Shown here in pieces: positions 14,605 through 21,765 of a stretch of DNA of 40,852 nucleotides. How positions within the stretch are numbered: the first letter of the stretch is position 1; each line of letters starts with the position of its first letter. This DNA is from Actinomycetes bacterium (GTDB lineage: Bacteria; Actinomycetota; Acidimicrobiia; Acidimicrobiales; CADCSY01). Where the stretch lies: assembly GCA_025464025.1 (NCBI GenBank), contig JAODBP010000045.1, positions 1 to 40,852 on the forward strand, in the 5' to 3' direction. The notes under the pieces are model-generated. The model ran no database searches. It had not been told where the DNA came from and saw nothing but the letters and a program-made list of their open reading frames with translations. The position numbers and the translations under genes are program-made.

Positions 14605-15724
14605 GCCACGAGAGGTGGGCCCGGCGATCGGCCTGGGTCGCGGCCCGCTGCTCGGGCGTGACCGGGCCGCCGAGGTCGGCCAGCGGCACCACGCGCGCCT
14701 CGGGCTCGGGCGGCGCCCCGTCGCCGATGGGCCAGAACCAGCGGTAGGTGAGGAGGCCGCGGCGCCGGCCGCCGGTCGCCAGCCAGTTGGCCACGCCCGG
14801 ATCGCCGGCGCTGACCACGGCGTGGAGCCGGCCATCGTCGCCGATCTCGGCCTGGCGGTGGTTGAGCGAGGTCACCGTGTTCACCACGTCCATGTGGGCG
14901 AACGTGCCCATGGGATAGAGGTGCAGGCTCCAGTAGCGGGCCGACGCCAGGTCGGTGTCGACCACCAGCGCCTCGTCGGGGGCGAGGTCGAACATGCAGA
15001 ACGCGTACTGGGCCAGGTTCAGGCCCTTGGCGCCGCGGTGGGAGGGTGCGAAGCGGTTGGGCTCCTGGCGCTCCCACACGTCGTCCATGTAGCGGGCCCA
15101 GTAGGTGATCGAGTGCTCGATGGCGGCGCCGGCGTCGCGCAGGCGGGCGGCGAGCAGGTCGTCGGTGAGGGGGAGCTCGGGGCCGGCGGGGTCGAGGCAC
15201 TCGATGGTGAACGTGGCCGGCTCGTCGACGGTCCAGTCGAAGTAGTACTCGCGGATGGTCGCCATCCGGACGCCCTCGGGGATCGGGATGCCGTCGCCGC
15301 CGAGGAGCAGCTCGAAGTCCTCACCCGCGCCGATGCCCATCTCCGACGCGGTGTGGTCGGCCAGCGTGCCGTACACCGGCTCGTGCATGAACCCGGCCCG
15401 CAGGGTCATCAGGAAGTCGTCGCAGCCGTGCATCTTCCCGGCGATGCGGTAGCGCTTGGTCGGGTCGATGAGGGCGTGGCGGTAGACGTTGTCGGCGTTG
15501 GGCCCGCCGTACTGGGTGACGAGGTCGTTGCTGCGGTGGAAGAAGGGGCGGGTCGGGTCGGCGTGGAACACCGACCACCCCAGCCAGCAGACCGTCTGGT
15601 CGGCGAGGTGCTCGAGCATCTCCATGGGGTCGGCGCTGGCGTAGCCCTCGCCGATGACCTCGGTGCCCAGCCGTTCCAGCTGCGCGCACAGGTCCCGCCA
15701 TGCTTGGATCGCCTGGTCGCTCAT
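14591..15724 (-). CDS. DUF1214 domain protein
   Basis: A 377-aa protein with the DUF1214 region in its C-terminal half: LYPMGTFAHMDVVNTVTSLN, then VVSAGDPGVANWLATGG and LTYRWFWP. DUF1214 proteins often sit near lipid and xenobiotic genes; their biochemical role is not established. It uses ATG 15724. TACGTT ends 8 nt upstream on the minus strand, so it is probably leaderless. The divergent sulfotransferase starts only 14 bp away, and a joint role in modifying a hydroxylated lipid or steroid is possible. Confidence 0.88.
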   Translation of the reverse strand: MSDQAIQAWRDLCAQLERLGTEVIGEGYASADPMEMLEHLADQTVCWLGWSVFHADPTRPFFHRSNDLVTQYGGPNADNVYRHALIDPTKRYRIAGKMHGCDDFLMTLRAGFMHEPVYGTLADHTASEMGIGAGEDFELLLGGDGIPIPEGVRMATIREYYFDWTVDEPATFTIECLDPAGPELPLTDDLLAARLRDAGAAIEHSITYWARYMDDVWERQEPNRFAPSHRGAKGLNLAQYAFCMFDLAPDEALVVDTDLASARYWSLHLYPMGTFAHMDVVNTVTSLNHRQAEIGDDGRLHAVVSAGDPGVANWLATGGRRRGLLTYRWFWPIGDGAPPEPEARVVPLADLGGPVTPEQRAATQADRRAHLSWRFRE

Positions 15725-15732
15725 GTGAGGGG

Positions 15733-15738
15733 AACGTA
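15733..15738 (-). promoter_or_regulatory. -10 element (TACGTT) of the DUF1214 gene, inside the opposite gene's ribosome-site region
   Basis: Minus-strand TACGTT lies 8 nt before ATG 15724. On the plus strand the same bases form the spacer between GAGGGGA and ATG 15739 of the sulfotransferase gene. Confidence 0.4.
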
Positions 15739-16968
15739 ATGGGATGGGATCCGGGCACGCGGCCCGACTGGGTGGCGGCCGTCAACCGCGGCGAGATCGA
15801 GCCGATCACCGAGGAGGCAGCCCGCCCCTTCACGCGTGACGGCGTGCTGGCCGAGGCGCTCGCCGTCGACGGCTCCGACGACGGGATGGCCGCCTTCGGC
15901 GACGAACGGTTCCTCGAGCCGCTCGACGTGCTGCTCCCGGCGCTCGAGGACGAGGCGCAGCTCACCGTCCTCGGCCGGTGGCTGACCCGGCGGTTCCTCC
16001 AGCGGCTGCTCGTCGGCCGCATCCAGCAGGAGCGCTACGTGCGCTCGGACCCGGGTGTCCGCGACGAGGTCATCGAGGCGCCGGTGTTCGTCGCCGGCGC
16101 GCCCCGCACGGGCACGACGATCCTCCACGCCCTCCTCGTCGAGGACCCGAACCTGCGGGCGCCGCTCGGGTGGGAGCTGCTGCGGCCGCTGCCACCGCCC
16201 ACGGGCGTGGAGGACGGGCGGGTCGAGCTGGCCGAGGCCGAGCTGCGGATGCTGGCCCGGGTCACGCCGACGATGGACGCCATTCACGAGTACGGCGCCC
16301 GCAACGCCAAGGAGTGCCTGTCGGCGATGTCGTTCGAGCTCCAGTCCGAGGAGCTCACCGCCCGCTACCACGTGCCCAGCTACGTGGCGTGGTTCCAGGC
16401 CAGCGACATGACGCCGGCCTACGAGCGCCACAAGCTCGTGCTCCAGATCCTCCAGCGCCGGACCGGGCCGGCGAGCTGGGTGCTCAAGTCACCGGTGCAC
16501 CTGCACAACCTCGACGCCCTGCTCGCCGTCTACCCCGACGCCCGGCTGGCGTTCACCCACCGCGACCCGATGGCCGTGCTCGCCTCGGCCACGAGCCTGG
16601 TGGCCAACCTGCGGTGGGTGCACAGCGACCACCCCGACTTCGCCGAGGTCGGCCGCTACCACGTCGACCTGTTCACCCGCAGCCTCGACGGGCTGGTCGA
16701 TCGTGAGCTGCCCGCCGGGCGGTTCCACCACGGCCACTACGCCGACTTCCTCGCCTCGCCGATCGAGACGGTGCATGCGGTGTACGACGCCCTCGGGCTC
16801 GAGTGGTCGTCCGAGCTCGAGGCTCGGATGGCGGCCCACCTGGCGGCCAAGCCCCAGGGCCGGCACGGCGAGCACAGCTACTCGTTCGACGACCTCGGGG
16901 TCGACCGGGCCTCGGTGGCCGCCGGCTTCGCCCGCTACGTCTCGCACTTCGAGGTGCCGACGGCCTAG
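15739..16968 (+). CDS. PAPS-dependent sulfotransferase-family protein
   Basis: A 409-aa sulfotransferase-fold protein of the large bacterial Sulfotransfer_3 type. The 5'-phosphosulfate loop is FVAGAPRTGTTILHALL at about residue 115. The 3'-phosphate segment is VLKSPVHLHNLDALL followed by YPDARLAFTHRDPMAVLAS. ATG 15739 follows GAGGGGA at a 5-nt spacing, in preference to the in-frame start at 15700. The acceptor is unknown; lipid or sterol alcohols are typical for the group. The TAG stop forms the first base of intergenic repeat copy B. Confidence 0.88.
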   Translation: MGWDPGTRPDWVAAVNRGEIEPITEEAARPFTRDGVLAEALAVDGSDDGMAAFGDERFLEPLDVLLPALEDEAQLTVLGRWLTRRFLQRLLVGRIQQERYVRSDPGVRDEVIEAPVFVAGAPRTGTTILHALLVEDPNLRAPLGWELLRPLPPPTGVEDGRVELAEAELRMLARVTPTMDAIHEYGARNAKECLSAMSFELQSEELTARYHVPSYVAWFQASDMTPAYERHKLVLQILQRRTGPASWVLKSPVHLHNLDALLAVYPDARLAFTHRDPMAVLASATSLVANLRWVHSDHPDFAEVGRYHVDLFTRSLDGLVDRELPAGRFHHGHYADFLASPIETVHAVYDALGLEWSSELEARMAAHLAAKPQGRHGEHSYSFDDLGVDRASVAAGFARYVSHFEVPTA

Positions 16969-17192
16969 GGGCGCCTGCGGCGCGTGCCGAGATGGCAGGG
17001 GCGCCTGCGGCGCGTGCCGAGATGGCTTCGCGTGCGGCGGCCGGAGGCCGCGAGATCGAGCCTTCGGCCGCCTGACCAGGCCCCGCCCCGGCGGCCGACC
17101 GCAAGCAGCGCGGTCCATCTGCCGTTGGCGCGCGACGCCGTCCGCTTCGGGGCGGGACCAGGCCAGTCGGCCTCTCGGCGCTGTTCTTCTTC
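16968..17192. repeat. Intergenic repeat family, copy B (long form)
   Basis: It fills the entire gap between the convergent sulfotransferase and PhyH genes. The left module GGGGCGCCTGCGGCGCG is tandemly doubled at 30-bp spacing (16968-16997, 16998-17027). The central module is a 22-bp imperfect inverted repeat (17069-17090 and 17148-17169) around a 57-nt loop. The right module ends CTCTCGGCGCTGTTCTTCT just before the minus-strand stop. There is no gene in this stretch. Confidence 0.85.
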
Positions 17193-18389
17193 TCAGCGCG
17201 CTGTTGCGGCGGGTTGGTCCCTCAGGAGGTGGGCCTGCTCCCTCAGCTGGGCGAGCTGGGGCGATTTGCGGCCGACCGTGCCCTCGGGCTGGGGCAGGCC
17301 GAAGCCGGTGTACATGACCTTGCGCTCGCCGGTGACGGGCGGCATGGCCTCGTGCAGGGTGCAGCTGAGGTGCACGGTCAGGTCGCCGACCTCGGTCGGG
17401 AGCGGGATGATCGGCAGGTCCTGGATGTGGTCGACGCCGGTCGACGGCACGTTGGCCCGGTGGGAGCCGGCGACGACCCGGAGCTGGCCGGTCCCGGCGC
17501 CGCCGGCGGTGACGGAGATGCCCACCGTCGTGCCGGCGCAGCCGTAGGTGTGGCGACCGAAGGAGCAGTCGCGGTGCCACGGCACGTCGGAGATGCCCTT
17601 CACCACGCCGAGCGGCTTGACGAGGGCCTCGATGCAGTTGCCGTCGCGGGGCCGGTGCTCGAGCTCGTCGTCGCCGCCGATGACCTGGCGGAGCCGGTCC
17701 CAGGTCGGCCCGTCGAGCAGGGCGAGGGTGGTGGGCGAGTGGTGGTGGAAGTGCTGGAGCCGCACGACCCGATCGGTGCCGTCGGCGGTGCGGGCCCACC
17801 ACGAGCGGCCGTCGCCCTGCGAGTACTCCGGCGCGGCCCGGTCGATGTCGTCGGCGATGGTCGCCATGTCGGCCGGGTCGAGCCACCCCCGCAGGTGGAG
17901 GAAGCCAGCCTCCCGGAGCTGGTGGGCGATCTCGGCCGGGTCGTCGTCGGGCGTGAACGACCGAGCCGGGTCGACGTCGAAGGTGATCCCGCCGGGCTCG
18001 TGCACGGGCCAGCCGTCGAGCAGGGCGCGGGCGACCGTGTCCCACGCCAGGAAGTCGACATCGCGGCCGTCCATGCGGGCGTCGCGGGCGGTCCAGAAGG
18101 CCACCATCGTCCGGAGCTCCTGGGTCCAGTCCGAGAACTGGGCGGCATCGATGCCGAGGACGATGGCGTCCTCGGCCAGCCCGTCGCACGCCACCAGCCG
18201 GTCGCCCTCGACGAGGAGCGTGCGCTGGACGCCGTCGACGTCGAACGCCAGGGGCGGCAGGCCGAGGTGCCGCACGCCCCGGGCCGCCAGCTCGACGTCG
18301 AGCGCCGGCAGCGCCTCGGCGAACCAGGTCGCGGCGTCGACGTCCACCACGTCGGCGTCGGTGCGCGTCCGGCGGTCGATGCTCTCCAT
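17193..18389 (-). CDS. Phytanoyl-CoA dioxygenase (PhyH) family protein with N-terminal extension
   Basis: A 398-aa probable Fe(II)/2-oxoglutarate oxygenase. The metal ligands are H272 and D274 (WHRDCSFG) and H346 (LHEAMPP); R356 in GERK is placed to bind 2-oxoglutarate. The oxygenase domain starts near residue 150. The first ~135 residues (LPPLAFDVDGVQRTLLVEGD) form a separate domain that I would compare with SCP2-type sterol-binding proteins, but this is not certain. ATG 18389 has a GAGGGGGG site. It is divergent from the 18431 gene across a perfect 13-bp palindrome. Confidence 0.85.
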   Translation of the reverse strand: MESIDRRTRTDADVVDVDAATWFAEALPALDVELAARGVRHLGLPPLAFDVDGVQRTLLVEGDRLVACDGLAEDAIVLGIDAAQFSDWTQELRTMVAFWTARDARMDGRDVDFLAWDTVARALLDGWPVHEPGGITFDVDPARSFTPDDDPAEIAHQLREAGFLHLRGWLDPADMATIADDIDRAAPEYSQGDGRSWWARTADGTDRVVRLQHFHHHSPTTLALLDGPTWDRLRQVIGGDDELEHRPRDGNCIEALVKPLGVVKGISDVPWHRDCSFGRHTYGCAGTTVGISVTAGGAGTGQLRVVAGSHRANVPSTGVDHIQDLPIIPLPTEVGDLTVHLSCTLHEAMPPVTGERKVMYTGFGLPQPEGTVGRKSPQLAQLREQAHLLRDQPAATAR

Positions 18390-18412
18390 GAGGCCCCCCT
18401 CGCAGTCGCGAC

Positions 18413-18425
18413 CAACGTTACGTTG
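18413..18425. promoter_or_regulatory. Perfect palindrome CAACGTTACGTTG over divergent -10 elements
   Basis: A 13-bp perfect inverted repeat in the 41-bp gap between the PhyH and 18431 genes. It overlaps TACGTT (18419-18424), 6 nt before the plus-strand ATG, and minus-strand TAACGT (18415-18420). A bound repressor would shut both genes. Confidence 0.55.
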
Positions 18426-18430
18426 CGGGC

Positions 18431-19528
18431 ATGGCCCTCAGCCCGCTCGACGAGTACCCGATCCACCAGACGCCGCTGTCGATGTCGGCGGTGGGGACGA
18501 GCGACCGGAACTTCTACGACCGGTGCTACTTCAACGCCCACGACCGGACCGGCGAGACGTTCCTCATCACCGGCATGGGCGTCTACCCGAACGCCGGCGT
18601 GGTCGACGGCTACGCCGCGGTGAAGCGGGGCGACATCGTCAGCACGGTGCGCTTCTCGGATGCCCTGGGGGAGGAGCGCCTCCGGGTCGGGCCGTACCGC
18701 GTCGAGGTGCAGGAGCCGCTCCAGAAGGTCCGGGTGGTGTGCGAGGCCGACGAGCACGGCATCGCCTTCGACCTCGCCTGGCGTGGGTCGTTCCCGGCGT
18801 TGGAGGAGCAGCCCCACGTCATCCGCAAGGGGCCGCGGGTCATCCTGCAGAGCACGCGCTTCGCCCAGGTCGGCACGTGGGCCGGGACGCTCTCGGTCGA
18901 CGGCGTCGACACCAAGGTCACGCCGGACACGTGGCTCGGCTCGCGCGACCGCTCCTGGGGCATCCGCCCACTGGCGCCGGCGGAGGCGCCCGGCCGGTGG
19001 GACCAGGAGGCCGAGTCCGGCTTCTGGTGGCTGTACGTGCCCCTGCGCTTCGACGACTTCTCGATCATCGTCATCGTCCAGGAGCACCCGAACGGCTACC
19101 GCACGCTGAACGACGCCACCCGGATCTGGGCCGACGGGAGCATCGAGCAGCTCGGCTGGCCCCGGGCCGAGATCCGCTACCGGCCGGGCAGCCGCCACCC
19201 GGTCGGCGCCACGCTCCACTGCACGCGACCGGACGGCACGCCGCTGGAGGTCGACATCGAGACGCTCGGCTTCGTGCCCTTGCACCTCGGCCCGGGGTAC
19301 GGCGACGCCGACTGGAGCCACGGCGACTGGAAGGGCCGGGGCTGGTCGCAGCGGGTCGACGTCGACCTGGCCGACCCGTCCGTGGCGCCGCGGATCCCGT
19401 TCGGCAACATCGACCACGTGGCCCGGGCCACGTGCGAGGGGGTCGAGGGCTGGGGCCTGTTCGAGCACGCCTCGATCGGTCGCCATGATCCCAGCGGGTT
19501 CACCGATGTGACGAGTGTCGCTCCGTAG
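18431..19528 (+). CDS. Conserved hypothetical protein, possibly AttH/CrtC-like
   Basis: A 365-aa soluble protein without signal or membrane segments. It is rich in beta-strand-like, Trp-rich segments (DRCYFNAHDRTGETFLITG, DTWLGSRDRSWGIRP, SGFWWLYVPLRFDDFSIIV). The pattern recalls the double lipocalin fold of AttH/carotenoid 1,2-hydratase-type proteins, but I cannot confirm it. TACGTT lies 6 nt before the ATG, so it is probably leaderless. The divergent pairing with PhyH suggests a shared lipid substrate. Confidence 0.75.
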   Translation: MALSPLDEYPIHQTPLSMSAVGTSDRNFYDRCYFNAHDRTGETFLITGMGVYPNAGVVDGYAAVKRGDIVSTVRFSDALGEERLRVGPYRVEVQEPLQKVRVVCEADEHGIAFDLAWRGSFPALEEQPHVIRKGPRVILQSTRFAQVGTWAGTLSVDGVDTKVTPDTWLGSRDRSWGIRPLAPAEAPGRWDQEAESGFWWLYVPLRFDDFSIIVIVQEHPNGYRTLNDATRIWADGSIEQLGWPRAEIRYRPGSRHPVGATLHCTRPDGTPLEVDIETLGFVPLHLGPGYGDADWSHGDWKGRGWSQRVDVDLADPSVAPRIPFGNIDHVARATCEGVEGWGLFEHASIGRHDPSGFTDVTSVAP

Positions 19529-19548
19529 GTTGGGGAACACACTCCGCC

Positions 19549-20073
19549 GTGGGAAGCACGACGAGCCTGCTGCGGTGGCGGTCGAACGGGACCACCGACG
19601 TGCTGCGGTGGTCGATCGACGGTCGGCCGCCGACCGAGGCCGAGATCCACGAGCTGCTGGCCTCGGTGCCGGCCGACCTCGGCGCGATCGTGCCGCCCGA
19701 CGACCGGACCCTCGGCACCTCGAAGCTCGACCACGACCTGGCCGAGCTGCGTGAGCTCCTGCACGCCCTGACCGGCGTCGACGGCCCGCTCGGCGACCAG
19801 CTCGACGCCGCCCTCGAGCTCGAGCCGGCGGTCCTCGACGACCGGCTCGCCGAGCTCGACTTCGACTCGCAGGACGCCCTGGCCGAGCTCCTCGGCTCGT
19901 TCCCCCGAGTCGAGAACCGGCTGCCCCGGCTGCGGATGCTCGCCAACGAGCTGCACGGCGACGACTGCCCCTGCTTCGCCGCGGCCATGACCCGCCACCT
20001 CGAGCGGCTCCTCTTCCTCCACGCCGCCGCCGAGCCCGTCGCTTGGCTCGAGGAGCGGGCCCTCCGCTTCTGA
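19549..20073 (+). CDS. Hypothetical protein
   Basis: A 174-aa acidic, Leu-rich, mostly helical protein of no recognised family. It has an N-terminal LLRWRSNGTTDVLRWSIDGR stretch and a CPC motif (DDCPCFAAAM) near residue 140. GTG 19549 is the start in this frame. TAGGTT at 19526-19531 overlaps the previous stop codon and could supply a promoter 17 nt away. Third-position GC is as high as in its neighbours, which supports coding. It ends 8 bp from the convergent hydratase gene. Confidence 0.6.
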   Translation: MGSTTSLLRWRSNGTTDVLRWSIDGRPPTEAEIHELLASVPADLGAIVPPDDRTLGTSKLDHDLAELRELLHALTGVDGPLGDQLDAALELEPAVLDDRLAELDFDSQDALAELLGSFPRVENRLPRLRMLANELHGDDCPCFAAAMTRHLERLLFLHAAAEPVAWLEERALRF

Positions 20074-20081
20074 GTCGTCCT

Positions 20082-20897
20082 TCAGTCCCGGGCGTGCAAC
20101 GCGGCGTCGACGGGGTGCTCCGAGTCGACGCGGGCGAACTCGGGCTTCCGGCGCTCGCCGAGGGCGGTGAAGGCCTCGAGGTTGGCCGGCCGGCCCAGCA
20201 GGCGCTTGAACGCCTCGTCCTCCCGCTTCCGGGCCACGGTCATGGCGTCGCGGTGGCCGGCCACGATCGTGCGCTTCGACTCGATGAGCGACGCCAGCGG
20301 CTTGGCCGCCAGGTGGTTCGCGCACTTCAGCGTCTCGGGCAGCAGCTCCTCGGGGGAGGTGACCTTCCACGCCAGGCCGATGCGCTGGCACTCCTCGGCC
20401 GGGATCCACTCCGAGCTCATGAGGACCCACGTGGCGTCCTGCCTCCCGAGCAGCAGCGGGAACGTGTAGCTGCTGGCCGCCTCGGGCGCGACGGCGAGGT
20501 CGGTGAACGGGCACCGCACCCGCGCCTCGGTAGACATGAGGACGAGGTCGGCGAAGCCGAGCATGGTCGCCCCGATGCCGAGGGCCATCCCGTTCACCGC
20601 GCACAGCAGCGGCTTGGGGAAGGCGATGAGCTGGTCGACGAGCCCGGGGAAGCCGTGGGTGCCGGCCTGGAAGCCCTCGGGGTTGGTCGTCCGCGACGCC
20701 ATCTCCAGCACGTCGGTGCCGGCCGAGAACGACCGGCCGGTCCCGGTGATGACGACGACGGCGATCCCGGGGTCGGCGGCGGCGTCCATCAACGCCTCGG
20801 TGGCGGCGTCGTAGAGGGCCTCGTTGAAGGCGTTCAGGGCGTCGGGCCGTTCGAGGGTGATCGTGCGGACCCGGTCGGCGTCGTCGATGCGCAGCAT
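20082..20897 (-). CDS. Enoyl-CoA hydratase/isomerase family protein
   Basis: A 271-aa crotonase-fold protein. It has the oxyanion-hole segments GTGRSFSAGTDV and VNGMALGIGATMLGFADL. The active-site region PFTDLAVAPEAASSYTFP is typical of the isomerase/peroxisomal ECI-like subgroup. ATG 20897 is chosen because minus-strand TATCGT lies 8 nt upstream and because the longer frame (to 21023) would overlap the divergent hydratase. The two crotonase genes are transcribed away from each other from a 25-bp gap. Substrate unknown. Confidence 0.9.
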   Translation of the reverse strand: MLRIDDADRVRTITLERPDALNAFNEALYDAATEALMDAAADPGIAVVVITGTGRSFSAGTDVLEMASRTTNPEGFQAGTHGFPGLVDQLIAFPKPLLCAVNGMALGIGATMLGFADLVLMSTEARVRCPFTDLAVAPEAASSYTFPLLLGRQDATWVLMSSEWIPAEECQRIGLAWKVTSPEELLPETLKCANHLAAKPLASLIESKRTIVAGHRDAMTVARKREDEAFKRLLGRPANLEAFTALGERRKPEFARVDSEHPVDAALHARD

Positions 20898-20905
20898 GGG
20901 GGGCG

Positions 20906-20915
20906 ACGATAGGTT
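20906..20915. promoter_or_regulatory. Overlapping divergent -10 elements
   Basis: Plus-strand TAGGTT (20910-20915) is 7 nt before ATG 20923. Minus-strand TATCGT (20906-20911) is 8 nt before ATG 20897. The two share two base pairs, so polymerase should serve only one gene at a time. Confidence 0.5.
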
Positions 20916-20922
20916 CCCGCCC

Positions 20923-21750
20923 ATGGGGGAGCACGGTCCGCTGCGGACCGAGGTCGACGGCGGGGTCGTCGTCGTCACCATCGACCACCCGCCGACCAAC
21001 CTGGTCGACGGTGCCCTGGTCATGGGCCTCGCCGGCCTGCTCGACGAGGTCGAGCCCGACGAGTCGGTGAAGGTGCTCGTGTTCCAGAGCGCTGATCCCG
21101 ACTACTTCCTCATGCACGGCGACGTCGAGCTGCTGGTGTCGATCCCGGCCGGCACCTACCAGCCGGTCGACCGGCCCAACGTCGCCGCCGCCCTCTTCGA
21201 TCGGCTGGCGACCAGCCGCCTCGTGAGCATCGGCCTGCTCGACGGCGCCGCCCGGGGCGGCGGCTGCGAGCTCCTCTCCGCCCTCGACTTCCGGTACGCC
21301 TCGCCTCGCTCGGTGATCGGCCAGCCCGAGGTGCCGATGGGCATCCTCCCCGGGGCCGGCGGCACGGCCCGGTGGCCCCGGCTCGTGGGTCGGAGCACGG
21401 CGCTGGAGATCCTCCTCACCGGGCGCGACGTCCACGCCAGCGAGGCCCTGCGGCTCGGCTGGCTGCACCGGATGGCGCCGTCGGCCCGGATGGCCGACGA
21501 GGCGATGGCGCTGGCCCGCCGGATCGCCCGCATGCCGGCCGGCTCGATCGCGGCGGTGAAGCAGGTCGTCGACGCGTCGCTGTCCGGGATGGCCGATGCC
21601 CTCACGACGGAGAGCGACGCCCTGGCCCGGCTCATGGCGACCGGGGCCCACCACGACCCGATGCGACGCTTCCTCGACGCTGGCGGCCAGACCCGCGACG
21701 GCGAGCGGTTGCGCATGGCGACCATCGTGGATGCAATGCTCGACAGCTGA
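20923..21750 (+). CDS. Enoyl-CoA hydratase/isomerase family protein
   Basis: A 275-aa crotonase-family enzyme. It carries the oxyanion-hole residues in DGAARGGGCELLSALDFRY and a GQPEVPMGILPGAGGTARWPR active-site region with one canonical Glu (PEV). The N-terminal oxyanion loop (SADPDYFLMHGDV) is divergent. ATG 20923 is leaderless behind TAGGTT. It is the first gene of a four-gene operon (20923-24669) whose later members overlap. Role: hydration or isomerisation of an enoyl-CoA in an unassigned pathway. Confidence 0.9.
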   Translation: MGEHGPLRTEVDGGVVVVTIDHPPTNLVDGALVMGLAGLLDEVEPDESVKVLVFQSADPDYFLMHGDVELLVSIPAGTYQPVDRPNVAAALFDRLATSRLVSIGLLDGAARGGGCELLSALDFRYASPRSVIGQPEVPMGILPGAGGTARWPRLVGRSTALEILLTGRDVHASEALRLGWLHRMAPSARMADEAMALARRIARMPAGSIAAVKQVVDASLSGMADALTTESDALARLMATGAHHDPMRRFLDAGGQTRDGERLRMATIVDAMLDS

Positions 21751-21765
21751 AGGGGAGGGCGCGCC

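Noticed and set aside
16968..17192. Minus- and plus-frame peptides shared between repeat copies as possible small proteins
   Set aside because: The similarity follows from DNA repeat identity; there is no start codon context and the variable loop changes the peptide entirely.
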